Below, in pieces: positions 26,342 to 34,415 of a DNA stretch of 58,088 nt. Every line of letters starts with the position of its first letter. Position 1 is the stretch's first letter. The stretch is from Streptosporangium canum (GTDB lineage: Bacteria > Actinomycetota > Actinomycetes > Streptosporangiales > Streptosporangiaceae), in contig NZ_FOQY01000045.1 of the NCBI RefSeq assembly GCF_900113865.1, forward strand, positions 1-58,088, given 5' to 3'. The notes under the pieces were generated by a model. It ran no database searches. It was not told the origin of the DNA and saw only the letters and a list, made by a program, of their open reading frames with translations. Position numbers and translations under genes: made by a program.

Positions 26342-27346
26342 TCACCCAACGGTCAGTTCCAGGACCGACAACGTGCCGGCCGCGTGCACCGCCACCGGCC
26401 GGAGCCCGCAGCCGGCCGCCAGCGCGGTCAGCTCGTCCACCCCGCGCTCCTTGCCGCCGCAGTAGACGAGCATCCGCAGGTCCATTCCGGTGTGCGGAGC
26501 GCCGCCGCCGGCGTCGACGCTCTCCACGACGAACACCCTTCCGCCGCTGCCCGCCGCCTCCGCGCAACGCCGCAGAATCGCCCGGGCGGCGGTGTCGTTC
26601 CAGTCATGGAGGATCCACGACAGCAGGTACCCCCCGGCGCCCGGCGGCAGCGGGTCGAAGAAGCTCCCGCTGACCACGTCGGCGCGGTCGACCAGGCCGG
26701 CCGCCGCCAGCGCCTTGCGCGCGGCCTCGGCGGTGCCCGGCAGATCCACGACCGTGCCCCGCAGGTCCGGATGGCCGGTCAGCAGCGCGGTCAGCAGCGA
26801 ACCGTCGCCGCCGCCGACGTCGACCACGTGTCCCAGCGACCCCCAGTCGTAACACGACAGGAGCTCGGGCACCCGGGTCGGGACGTTGGCGCTCATCCAC
26901 GCGTCGAAGGAGGCGCCCTGTGCCGGATTCGCCGCCAGGTCCTCCCAGAACGAGCGGCCGAACTGCAGCGAATAGGAGGCCTCACCGGTGCGGACGCTGT
27001 GCAGGAGCTGAGCGAAGGCCAGCTCGGCGCGGCCGGCGCCGTCGATGTCGAGCAAGGCGCGCATGCCGGAAGGATGATCATCACGCAGTGCCGCCCCCTG
27101 GGCGGTCAGATCGTAACGCCCCGAATCGTCGCGACTCAGGATCCCCCGGGCGGCGAGGTAGCGCATCAGCCGCTCCAGCGCGTCGGCGTCGGCCCGCACC
27201 GCCTCGGCCAGCTCGGGCGCGGTGCGCAGGCCGGCCACGATGTGGTCGGCGATCCGCAGAGTAGCCGCCGTACGCAACGCCATCGGCGTCCCAAGGTGCG
27301 CCATCGCCCACAATCCGGCGCCCGCTCCGTCCTCATCGGACAACAC
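26342..27346 (-). CDS. SAM-dependent O-methyltransferase, copy 1 (class II, AdoMet_MTases_2)
   Basis: A 334-residue O-methyltransferase of the plant-COMT/DmpM type. It has an N-terminal winged-helix dimerisation domain (ADADALERLMRYLAARGILS), SAM-binding HVVDVGGGDGSLL, the FDPLPPGAGGYLLSWILHDW segment with catalytic His in HDWND, and the C-terminal GMDLRMLVYCGGKERG. Start is GTG at 27346 after AAGGAGG; the frame is open further upstream without support. A paralog of about the same length, roughly three-quarters identical by eye, lies at 55128-56138, also under the cluster element and with similar leader sequence. Probable substrate is a phenol on the aryl side chain. Confidence 0.9.
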   Translation of the reverse strand: MLSDEDGAGAGLWAMAHLGTPMALRTAATLRIADHIVAGLRTAPELAEAVRADADALERLMRYLAARGILSRDDSGRYDLTAQGAALRDDHPSGMRALLDIDGAGRAELAFAQLLHSVRTGEASYSLQFGRSFWEDLAANPAQGASFDAWMSANVPTRVPELLSCYDWGSLGHVVDVGGGDGSLLTALLTGHPDLRGTVVDLPGTAEAARKALAAAGLVDRADVVSGSFFDPLPPGAGGYLLSWILHDWNDTAARAILRRCAEAAGSGGRVFVVESVDAGGGAPHTGMDLRMLVYCGGKERGVDELTALAAGCGLRPVAVHAAGTLSVLELTVG

Positions 27347-27761
27347 GCGTTCCTCCTTCGTAACGACCGCAGACCGGCAGGACCCGCAGCGTCGGCAAGT
27401 CACCCCGCGGCGCGGGATACGCGCTTCATCGTCACGCCGGAGCGCGCCGCGGCGCATCTTTCTGAGTGCGGCATATTCCGGAGTGCGGCACAGCCGTCTT
27501 ATGGCGCCGGCCGGCGCCGCTCGTCGATACCCGCGGCGGGGCGCGAGCCGTTCGAAAACAGCGCAGGCCGTACGGCGTGCGCCGGCCGGCGAGCCTGCGC
27601 GGCCCCGTACGGAGCCATTCGGCGCCTAATGGCAGGAAGTGGTTACCCGCGAACAGCTTGCTGACTTACGTCTGTCTGGCCCGTGGGCCGCGAAACGCGC
27701 AGGATTTGTTTTGCGAGAACAAATACAGAGACCGATGAGACAGAGAAAGGTCGGCAGTAAT
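27347..27761. other. Divergent promoter region between O-methyltransferase and DAHP synthase
   Basis: 415 bp. It contains regulatory-element site 4 toward the methyltransferase and, near the DAHP synthase start, an inverted repeat TTTGTT-N7-AACAAA (about 27706-27724). No copy of the cluster element faces the DAHP synthase. Confidence 0.5.
27453..27469 (-). promoter_or_regulatory. Cluster regulatory element, site 4 (O-methyltransferase 1)
   Basis: On the minus strand GCACTCAGAAAGATGCG, about 106 bp before the GTG at 27346. The leader that follows (CTCCGGCGTGACGATGAA) closely resembles the leader of the paralogous methyltransferase at 55128. Confidence 0.65.
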
Positions 27762-28802
27762 ATGGTAATCGTAATGGACACGGACGCCACTTCCGCGGAA
27801 ATCCAGTCGATTGTCGAGCTGGTGGAGACGGCGGGCGGTGAGGCGTTCGTCAGCCGCGGTGTCAGCCGCATCGTCATCGGCCTGGTCGGCGACATCGACC
27901 ACTTCGCCATGATGAACCTGGGGGGCATGCCGGGGGTCCGCGACGTCGTGCGGATCTCGGCGAAGTACAAGCTGGTCAGCCGCGAACACCACCCCGACCG
28001 GTCGGTGGTGCGGGTCGGGGGAGTGTCGATCGGCCCGCAGACCGTCACGTTGATCGCCGGCCCCTGCGCGGTCGAGACACCGGACCAGACGCTCGCCGCC
28101 GCCCGGATGGCCCAGGCGGCCGGCGCGACGCTCCTGCGGGGCGGCGCGTTCAAACCCCGCACCTCTCCCTACGCCTTCCAGGGCCTGGGGGAGCGGGGGC
28201 TGCAGATCCTCGCCGAGGTCCGGCAGGAGACCGGGCTGCCGATCGTCACCGAGGTCGTGGGAGCGCACGATGTCGCCATGGTCGCCGACTACGCCGACAT
28301 GCTGCAGGTCGGCACCCGCAACATGCAGAACTTCACCCTCCTGCAGGCCGTCGGAGAGGCCGGGAGGCCGGTGCTGCTCAAGCGGGGGATGAACGCCACG
28401 ATCGAGGAGTGGCTGATGGCGGCGGAGTACATCGCCCAGCGCGGCAACCTCGACATCGTCCTGTGTGAACGCGGCATCCGCACCTTCGAGCCCGCGACGC
28501 GCAACACGCTGGACATCTCCGCGGTCCCGGTGGCCCAGCGGCTGTCGCACCTGCCGGTCATCGTCGACCCCTCGCACTCCGGGGGCCGCCGCGACCTGGT
28601 CCTGCCGCTCAGCCGGGCGGCCGTCGTGGCGGGCGCCGACGGCATCATCGTCGACGTGCACCCGCAGCCCGACATCGCGCTGTGCGACGGCCCGCAGGCG
28701 CTGGTCGACGACGACCTGCGCGAGCTCGCCCGCACGATGGAGGACCTGGCCGGCTTCATGGGCCGTCACCTGGCCACGCAACGGGACCTCGTAGCCGCCT
28801 GA
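27762..28802 (+). CDS. aroF: 3-deoxy-D-arabino-heptulosonate 7-phosphate synthase (AroF/TIGR01361 type)
   Basis: A 346-residue DAHP synthase that joins phosphoenolpyruvate and erythrose 4-phosphate at the first step of the shikimate pathway. It has an N-terminal ferredoxin-like regulatory domain (residues about 1-70, MVIVMDTDATSAEIQSIVEL), as in the Thermotoga-type enzyme. The TIM barrel follows with VTLIAGPCAVET, LLRGGAFKPRTSPYAFQG, LQVGTRNMQNF, LLKRGMNATIEEWL and VIVDPSHSGGRRDLV. ATG at 27762, with GAGAAAGG eleven bases upstream, fits the family N-terminus better than longer open-frame starts. Clustered with prephenate dehydrogenase, it is presumably a dedicated copy that raises 4-hydroxyphenylpyruvate/tyrosine supply. 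Confidence 0.93.
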   Translation: MVIVMDTDATSAEIQSIVELVETAGGEAFVSRGVSRIVIGLVGDIDHFAMMNLGGMPGVRDVVRISAKYKLVSREHHPDRSVVRVGGVSIGPQTVTLIAGPCAVETPDQTLAAARMAQAAGATLLRGGAFKPRTSPYAFQGLGERGLQILAEVRQETGLPIVTEVVGAHDVAMVADYADMLQVGTRNMQNFTLLQAVGEAGRPVLLKRGMNATIEEWLMAAEYIAQRGNLDIVLCERGIRTFEPATRNTLDISAVPVAQRLSHLPVIVDPSHSGGRRDLVLPLSRAAVVAGADGIIVDVHPQPDIALCDGPQALVDDDLRELARTMEDLAGFMGRHLATQRDLVAA

Positions 28803-28833
28803 TCCGCGCGGCCAGGGCACTTCGGGAGAGCTG

Positions 28834-29685
28834 ATGAATTCGACCACAGTCCGCCGCGTCACGGTCCTCGGCACCGGTGTGATCGGGACCTCGATCGCCC
28901 TCGCCCTGCGACGGGCCGGCATCCACGTCGCGCTGTCCGACCAGGACGTCGCTTCGCTGGCGACAGCGGAATGCATGGGTGCCGGTATCGCCCTGATGCC
29001 CGACGACCCCCCGGCCGACCTGGTGGTCATCGCCACCCCGCCGTCCACGGTCGTCAGCGTGCTGCGTGACGCCCAGGCCCGCGGGCTGGGCGCCGTCTAC
29101 ACCGACGTCGCCAGTACCAAGGCCCGCATCTCGGCCGATGCCGAGCTCGCCGGATGCGACCTCACCTCCTACGTCCCCGGGCATCCGATGGCCGGCCGCG
29201 AGCTGTCGGGGCCCCACGCGGCGCACGCGGACCTGTTCGCCGGACGGCCGTGGGCGCTGTGCCCGCACCCGGCGACGTCGCCCGAGGCCGTGCGGGTGGT
29301 GGCCGAGATGGTCGCGGTGTGCGGGGGAGCGGCCAGGATCCTCGCGCCCGACGCGCACGACCGGGTCGTCGCGGCGGTCTCGCACGCGCCGCACCTGGTG
29401 TCCGCGGCGCTCGCGGCCCGGTTCGCCGGTGCCGACGCGACCACCCTCTCGCTGGTGGGCAGGGGCCTGCAGGACACGACCCGGATCGCGACGGGTGCGC
29501 CCGGTCTCTGGTGCGACATCCTGGAGCAGAACGCCGAGTCGGTCGCCACGGTGCTGGATGCGGTGGTACGGGATCTGACCGAGGCCGCGTCCGCGCTGCG
29601 GAGATCCGACCGCGCCCGATCCGGCGCGCTGGCCGACCTGCTCACCCGGGGTAACCGCGGCCGCGAGCACATAGTCGCCGCGTGA
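28834..29685 (+). CDS. tyrA: Prephenate dehydrogenase
   Basis: A 283-residue NAD(P)-dependent prephenate dehydrogenase that makes 4-hydroxyphenylpyruvate. It has a Rossmann fold at the N-terminus (VTVLGTGVIGTSIALALRRAG), VIATPPSTVVSVL, YTDVASTKARI, the catalytic-region YVPGHPMAGRELSGP (His) and VAAVSHAPHLVSAALA. No ACT domain is present, so it is likely insensitive to tyrosine. It lies 31 bp behind the DAHP synthase. Its product is the substrate of the HmaS-like dioxygenase at 45175, which links this pair to the aryl side chain. Confidence 0.92.
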   Translation: MNSTTVRRVTVLGTGVIGTSIALALRRAGIHVALSDQDVASLATAECMGAGIALMPDDPPADLVVIATPPSTVVSVLRDAQARGLGAVYTDVASTKARISADAELAGCDLTSYVPGHPMAGRELSGPHAAHADLFAGRPWALCPHPATSPEAVRVVAEMVAVCGGAARILAPDAHDRVVAAVSHAPHLVSAALAARFAGADATTLSLVGRGLQDTTRIATGAPGLWCDILEQNAESVATVLDAVVRDLTEAASALRRSDRARSGALADLLTRGNRGREHIVAA

Positions 29686-30166
29686 CCGCCGGGAAAGGCC
29701 TGCCGGCCCGGGAAAAGGCGCACGCCCCGGGAAAAGGTGTGTGACCGGGGGGAAAGAGCGGTGCGGTCGGGGATCGCAATCCGGAAGATGCGTCGATGAG
29801 CGGGCGGATGACACGCTGCCTGTGTAGCTGGAATCGAGGGGAAAGCCGGCGCGACAGCGGAGAAGGGCTTCGAATTCGGAGACCCCGGGCCGGCCTACTC
29901 ATCGATGTGGTCCGCATTGAATAGCTTTGAGCCTCAAAAGGAGGAAGACGATTCGAATTCCTTTCCCGCCTCGACGACTGCAGACGTCGGGGCGGAAAGG
30001 GGCGTGACCACCCGGCTCGGGAGTCGATCCCCCGGCTCGGCAGACGGGGCTCAACCGCCACCGGACACCCTTCCAGAATTCCTGCTCCGTCCTCGATACC
30101 CGTGACGCGTTTCGCTGGTGTGTTGGCACCCCGACTTGCCCTACCGACGAGATCTTGGAGAGATCC
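29686..30166. other. 481-bp intergenic region with short repeats before P450
   Basis: It begins with four degenerate ~19-bp repeats of CCCGGGAAAAGGCGCACGC type (29690-29760), then regulatory-element site 5. Similar GGAAAAGGC repeats precede the element upstream of the SDR gene at 42350-42490. No gene was seen. Confidence 0.5.
29776..29792 (+). promoter_or_regulatory. Cluster regulatory element, site 5 (P450 at 30167)
   Basis: GCAATCCGGAAGATGCG, 16 of 17 matches to the consensus, oriented toward the P450 gene about 375 bp downstream. The long leader is unusual among the 12 copies. Confidence 0.7.
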
Positions 30167-31417
30167 ATGGAGATTCGCTGCCCCGTCGCCCTCGACACCA
30201 CCGGCCGGGACATCCACGCTGAAGCCGCCGGCCTGCGGGCGCAGGGCCCCGCGACGCAGGTGGAGCTCCCCGGTGGCGTGCTCGCCTGGTCGATCAACAG
30301 CCACGCCGTGATCAAGCAACTGCTGACCGACCCGCGGGTCACCAAGAGCGCCCGCAACCACTGGCCGGCCTTCATCAACGGAGAGATCCCGCCGGACTGG
30401 GAGATGATCAGCTGGATCGCGATGGACAACATGGTCACCGCGTACGGCAAGGACCACATCCGCCTGCGCAGGCTGGTCGGCAAGGCGTTCACGCCGCGCC
30501 GTACCGAGGCGATCCGGCCGCGGATCGTGGAGCTGACCAACCAGCTCGTGGACGCCCTGGAGACCGCCGGCCCCGGCGAGGTGGTGGACCTGCGGGAGCG
30601 GTTCGCCTACCCGCTGCCCGCCCGTCTCGTGGCCGACCTGATCGGCATGTCCGAAGACGCCCGGGTGAAGACGGCCAAGGTCATCGACATGATGGTGGAC
30701 ACCACCGTCACCCCCGAGCAGGCCCAGGCCGTGCTGGCCGGCTGGCGGGGCGCGATGGAGGAGCTCATCGCCGCCAAGCGCCTGGAGCCGGGCGAGGACA
30801 TCACCAGCGACCTGATCGCCGCCCGGGACGAGGACGGCTCGCGTCTGACCGAGGTCGAGCTGACCGACACGATCTTCGCGATCCTCGGCGCCGGCTCGGA
30901 GACCACGATCAACTTCTTCGACAACGCGATCACCGCGTTGCTCGCCCACCCCGACCAGCTCCAGCTCGTCAGGTCCGGGCTCGCCTCGTGGGACGACGTG
31001 ATCGACGAGACCCTCCGGGTGGAGTCGCCCCTGGCGCACCTGCCCCTGCGCTACGCGGTCGAGGACATCGAACTGGACGGCGTGACGATTCCCCGGGGCG
31101 ACCCGATCCTCGTCAACTACAGCGCGGTCGGGCGTGACCCAGCCCTGCACGGCACGGGCGCCGACAGCTTCGACATCACCCGCGCCGACAAGGAGCACCT
31201 GTCCTTCGGCCACGGCCCGCACTTCTGCCTCGGCGCCGGTGTGGCCCGCCTGGTGGCGACGGTCGGCCTGTCCACGCTGTTCGAGCGGTTCCCCGAGCTG
31301 AGCCTCGCCGTCGCCAAGGAGGACCTGGAGCCGCTGCCGACGTTCATCATGAACGGTCACCGCGCCCTGCCGGTCCGCCTGACCGCCCCGGTGGCCGTCG
31401 GAGCCGACGCCCGCTGA
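30167..31417 (+). CDS. Cytochrome P450 (about 416 aa)
   Basis: A 416-residue soluble P450. I-helix AILGAGSETTIN, ExxR in DETLRVESPLAHLPLR, heme loop FGHGPHFCLGAGVARL. The start is ATG at 30167 with TTGGAGAG at 30155-30162. It is a single-gene unit behind regulatory-element site 5 and lies at the edge of the foreign-looking block 31.7-35.8 kb. It is not closely similar to the other two P450s in the window. Likely acts in tailoring of core or side chain. Confidence 0.88.
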   Translation: MEIRCPVALDTTGRDIHAEAAGLRAQGPATQVELPGGVLAWSINSHAVIKQLLTDPRVTKSARNHWPAFINGEIPPDWEMISWIAMDNMVTAYGKDHIRLRRLVGKAFTPRRTEAIRPRIVELTNQLVDALETAGPGEVVDLRERFAYPLPARLVADLIGMSEDARVKTAKVIDMMVDTTVTPEQAQAVLAGWRGAMEELIAAKRLEPGEDITSDLIAARDEDGSRLTEVELTDTIFAILGAGSETTINFFDNAITALLAHPDQLQLVRSGLASWDDVIDETLRVESPLAHLPLRYAVEDIELDGVTIPRGDPILVNYSAVGRDPALHGTGADSFDITRADKEHLSFGHGPHFCLGAGVARLVATVGLSTLFERFPELSLAVAKEDLEPLPTFIMNGHRALPVRLTAPVAVGADAR

Positions 31418-31626
31418 CCGGCACACGAGGATCCGGCGGGCCCATCCGGAACACAGCACGTCAGAAGAAGCGCCGGAGGGCGGGCGGGCGAAGGATGGGC
31501 CCATGGGATCGCGCGGTGAGACCTCTGGACCACCGGGAGCGGGCCGGTCGGGCGATCGGCGTACGCGCGAAACGGCGGGCGGGCTGCCATGACGGGGCCC
31601 GCTCGCCGGACGATTTTTTTGCCCTT

Positions 31627-31642
31627 GACAAATATTGTTGTC
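31627..31642. promoter_or_regulatory. Putative promoter/operator with GACAA-N6-TTGTC palindrome
   Basis: TTGACA at 31625-31630 looks like a -35 box. It is overlapped by the inverted repeat GACAA-ATATTG-TTGTC (31627-31642), preceded by a T-tract. The 5-6-5 geometry equals that of the two palindromes in front of the SRPBCC-ArsR pair. The -10 box is unclear. The remainder of 31418-31753 holds no gene. Confidence 0.45.
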
Positions 31643-31753
31643 GGTAGGACGATCGTCGCATGTTCCAGACGGTGATGACGGAGAACCCGGCAGGGCGGTC
31701 GCCGGACACCGTGTGACAACCGACATTCACGATGACAGTACGAGGAGATCAGA

Positions 31754-32305
31754 ATGAGGAAGATCGCCGCAGGTCTGTTCGTGTCGCTGGACGGCGTCAC
31801 GGAGTCGCCGGAGAAGTGGCACTTCACCTACTTCAGCGACGAGATGGGGGCGGCGGTCGGCGCGCAGATGGCCGCGGCCGACACGATGCTGCTGGGACGG
31901 CGGACCTACGAGGAGTTCGCCGGCTACTGGCCGAGCCAGGCCGGCACCGGCAACCAGCTCGCGGACCAGATGAACGACACGCCCAAGCTGGTCGTCTCCA
32001 CGACCCTGGACACGGTCGAGTGGCAGAACTCGACCCTGATCAAGGACAACGTCGTCGAGGAGCTCACCAAGCTGAAGGAGCAGCCCGGCAAGGACATCTC
32101 GATCACCGGAAGCGCCACCCTGGTCCGCTCGCTCCTGCGCGCCGGCGTGCTCGACGAACTGCGGCTGCTGGTCCACCCGATCGTCGTGGGCTCCGGCAAG
32201 CGCCTCTTCGAGGACGGCGGCGACCAGGTGCCCCTGAAGCTCATCGACTCCCAGACCTTCAGCACGGGCGTCCTCTACCTCACCTACGCGCCGGCAGACA
32301 AGTAA
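31754..32305 (+). CDS. Dihydrofolate-reductase-like (RibD C-terminal domain) family protein
   Basis: A 183-residue stand-alone RibD_C/DHFR-like protein. Motifs are the N-terminal MRKIAAGLFVSLDGVTESPE, ADTMLLGRRTYEEFAGYWP and the C-terminal LRLLVHPIVVGSGKRLFED. These are common actinobacterial proteins of uncertain reductase function. ATG after GAGGAGATC. It begins the 31.7-35.8 kb block that lacks the cluster regulatory element; its promoter instead has a palindrome of ArsR-operator geometry. Confidence 0.88.
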   Translation: MRKIAAGLFVSLDGVTESPEKWHFTYFSDEMGAAVGAQMAAADTMLLGRRTYEEFAGYWPSQAGTGNQLADQMNDTPKLVVSTTLDTVEWQNSTLIKDNVVEELTKLKEQPGKDISITGSATLVRSLLRAGVLDELRLLVHPIVVGSGKRLFEDGGDQVPLKLIDSQTFSTGVLYLTYAPADK

Positions 32306-32408
32306 GGCAACCGTGCCGTCGGTGACCCGGCGGCCCCGCTCGGTCGCCCGGCCGGGCAGACCGTCTCCCCGGGACGCCGGGCACCACCGACCGAAAGGAC
32401 AACGCGCC

Positions 32409-32777
32409 ATGGCTACCAAGTCCGTCGCACAGAAGCTGCTCATCAAGCCGGACACCGCCGTCTGGTCCTCGGACTCCTCCTACCTGGAGCTCATCCAGCC
32501 GCTCCCGGAGAACGTGCACCAGGCGGACGGGCCGGACCAGGCGGCGACCGCCCTCATCTTCGCCCAGAACGCCGGCTCGCTGCGCGACATCCTCAGCGCG
32601 CAGGAGGGGCGGCTGGGCCGGCCGAACGCCCTGTGGGTGGCCTACCCCAAGGCGAACCGGGCCGACATCAATCGTGAGAGCCTGGCCACGATCATGGTCG
32701 AGCACGGGATGCGCCCCATCGGGCAGGTGTCGGTGGACGACACGTGGTCCGCGATGCGCTTCCGCCCCGCCGACTAA
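32409..32777 (+). CDS. Small conserved actinobacterial protein (DUF3052-like)
   Basis: A 122-residue protein beginning MATKSVAQKLLIKPDTAVWS, with GSLRDILSAQ, LWVAYPKANRADINRES and the C-terminal VDDTWSAMRFRP. The pattern is that of a small conserved family (DUF3052-like) of unknown function in actinobacteria. It follows the DHFR-like gene by 103 bp and may be cotranscribed. No known link to enediyne synthesis. Confidence 0.75.
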   Translation: MATKSVAQKLLIKPDTAVWSSDSSYLELIQPLPENVHQADGPDQAATALIFAQNAGSLRDILSAQEGRLGRPNALWVAYPKANRADINRESLATIMVEHGMRPIGQVSVDDTWSAMRFRPAD

Positions 32778-32788
32778 TGCTCCGTTCC

Positions 32789-33121
32789 TCATAGCGGGTA
32801 GATGCCCTGAGCGCGGGCGGTGGCGGTCGGACTGTCCAGCGTCCACTCGGCGGGGCCGCTCTCCTCATCTGCGGCCGGGTCCCCGGCCTCGTCGCGGACC
32901 GGCCGTCCGGGCGGGGCCGAACGCGCCGGCGCGATGAGTTTCCCGCGTCCGACCTCGGTGATGCGTGGCTTGCGTCCCGCTCCGGGCCGGTCGCCGAGCC
33001 CGGCCGGGCCCTCGGCGTTGAACCGGCCGATCCGCTCGCGCACGGTCTGCATGTGACAGCCCAGCTTGGCCGCGATGGCGCTGGTGCGCAGGCCCTGCCG
33101 GCTGAATCGGGAACGCGGCAC
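32789..33121 (-). pseudogene. IS630-type transposase N-terminal remnant
   Basis: The frame encodes a helix-turn-helix segment (RTSAIAAKLGCHMQTVRERI) followed by GRFNAEGPAGLGDRPGAGRK and PRITEVGRGKLIA, then WTLDSPTATARAQGI. These are the N-terminal features of IS630-family transposases. It stops after 110 residues, lacking the DDE catalytic domain, and no inverted ends are visible. This is a decayed mobile-element fragment within the foreign-looking block. Confidence 0.7.
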
Positions 33122-33211
33122 TGGTAGGCCGAGGGCAGGCGACGAGCGCTTCGACGATAGGCCATCACCCGTACCCGACGATCATGTCGCCGATCGGCAA
33201 CGGCGGAATCT

Positions 33212-33260
33212 GCAACTCTTGGGTTGCTCCTGGCGAGTTGACGTGCAACCATGGAGTTGC
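33212..33260. promoter_or_regulatory. Twin GCAAC-N6-GTTGC operators upstream of SRPBCC-ArsR pair
   Basis: Two perfect palindromes, GCAACTCTTGGGTTGC (33212-33227) and GCAACCATGGAGTTGC (33245-33260), start 33 bp (three helical turns) apart, just upstream of the SRPBCC start at 33286. A TTGACG at 33238 between them may be the -35 box. This is a textbook arrangement for autorepression by the ArsR protein encoded second in the operon; binding itself is inferred. Confidence 0.7.
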
Positions 33261-33285
33261 GTCTGACAGCCGTATAGGAGGCATG

Positions 33286-33729
33286 ATGAGCGAGGACCGG
33301 ATAGAACGCGACATCTTGATCGAGGCATCCCTGGAGCGGGTGTGGTCGCTGGTGGCCGTGCCCGGGTTCTGGGTGGCCGATGAGGCGAGCGTGGCGGGCA
33401 CCGTGGCCAGGGAAGGTATGTCGCTGGTCGCGAAGAATCCCGATCTGGGGGAGTTTTCGGTCCGTGTGGAGAAGGCAGAGCCGCCGACGTACGTGGCCTA
33501 CCGCTGGGCCGGCGCGTTCCCCGGGGAAGAACCGAGTGCGGACAATAGCACTCTGGTGGAATTCACGCTGAGCACGGAGAGCGGCAAGACTCGTCTGCGC
33601 GTCGTCGAGAGCGGGTTCGCAGCACTGAGCCTGTCCGAGGATCAGCGCGAACAGGCGGTGCGGTCCAACTCCGATGGCTGGCCCCAGGTGTTCGACGCGG
33701 TCAAGAATCGCGCCGAACAGGCCAAGTGA
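33286..33729 (+). CDS. SRPBCC-domain protein (AHSA1-like)
   Basis: A 147-residue START/AHSA1-type helix-grip protein (RIERDILIEASLERVWSLVA at the N-terminus, LRVVESGFAAL and NSDGWPQVFDAVKN near the end). Such proteins bind hydrophobic ligands. They are frequently the first gene of an operon with an ArsR repressor, as here. ATG at 33286 after TAGGAGG; an ATG immediately before it (33283) is too close to the ribosome-binding site. The stop overlaps the ArsR GTG start by four bases. Likely part of a stress or xenobiotic response and not of enediyne assembly. Confidence 0.87.
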   Translation: MSEDRIERDILIEASLERVWSLVAVPGFWVADEASVAGTVAREGMSLVAKNPDLGEFSVRVEKAEPPTYVAYRWAGAFPGEEPSADNSTLVEFTLSTESGKTRLRVVESGFAALSLSEDQREQAVRSNSDGWPQVFDAVKNRAEQAK

Positions 33730-34082
33730 CCGCAGCGGAAGGTCGCGGCCCCGTCGAGGGAGTCGACGGTGTCCTGACCGCGCTGGCCGACCCGACGCGA
33801 CGTCAGCTGCTTGATCTGCTCGCCGCGCGGGGCGCGGCTACCGCGACCATGCTCGCCGAACGGCTGCCCATCTCGCGGCAGGCGGTGGTCAAGCATCTCG
33901 CCGTCCTGGACGCCGCCGGACTGGTTTCCGGCGGCCGGGTGGGACGGGAGGTGCGGTACGCGGTGACGCCTGCGGCGCTTGATGCGACGGCGCGGTGGAT
34001 GTCCGCGCTCGCCGCCGACTGGGATCGGCGCTTGGCGACGATCAAACGCCTCGCCGAGGCAGCCGAACGGGAAGAGAGCTAG
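33726..34082 (+). CDS. ArsR-family transcriptional repressor
   Basis: A 118-residue winged-helix repressor: VLTALADPTRRQLLDLLAAR, RLPISRQAVVKHLAVLDAAG (recognition helix) and VSGGRVGREVRYAVTP. No cysteine metal site, so it belongs to the metal-independent group paired with SRPBCC proteins. GTG start overlaps the previous stop. It probably controls its own operon through the twin palindromes at 33212-33260, and perhaps the DHFR-like gene through the similarly shaped palindrome at 31627. Confidence 0.88.
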   Translation: MTAAEGRGPVEGVDGVLTALADPTRRQLLDLLAARGAATATMLAERLPISRQAVVKHLAVLDAAGLVSGGRVGREVRYAVTPAALDATARWMSALAADWDRRLATIKRLAEAAEREES

Positions 34083-34415
34083 CTCACCAAGTAGTACGTG
34101 TACGACCCCTGCCCGGTCACCCGGCCATTGTGGTGAGTGGATTCCGAGGGCAGGCCTGGAAAAGCGCGCTCACGGCACACCCCCTACCGCGGGGTGTCCT
34201 GAGCGCGTCCTGAAGCCGAGCGAAGCGGGGATACGGCGGGATGCCGGACACGCCCTGCCTGCCGCCGCGCGCGCCACGGTCGACCGCAATCCGACGGTCG
34301 ATGCGGAAAGAGATCCGCGACAACGCCCAGGGGACCTGTCTTCGATCGGCCAGTCCGGCCTGATGGCGTGCTGCCCGCCACCCCATACCGGGTTCTTGAG
34401 AAAAGGAACCGTCTC
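34083..34415. other. Intergenic region before MFS gene
   Basis: 333 bp without a supportable gene. It contains a small hairpin ACACCCC-N7-GGGGTGT at 34177-34197 that may terminate the SRPBCC-ArsR transcript. Confidence 0.35.

Noticed and set aside
24756..26465. Long plus-strand open frame opposite the minus-strand P450
   Set aside because: Shadow frame: the minus strand has complete P450 motifs and a strong ribosome-binding site, while this frame has low-complexity composition.
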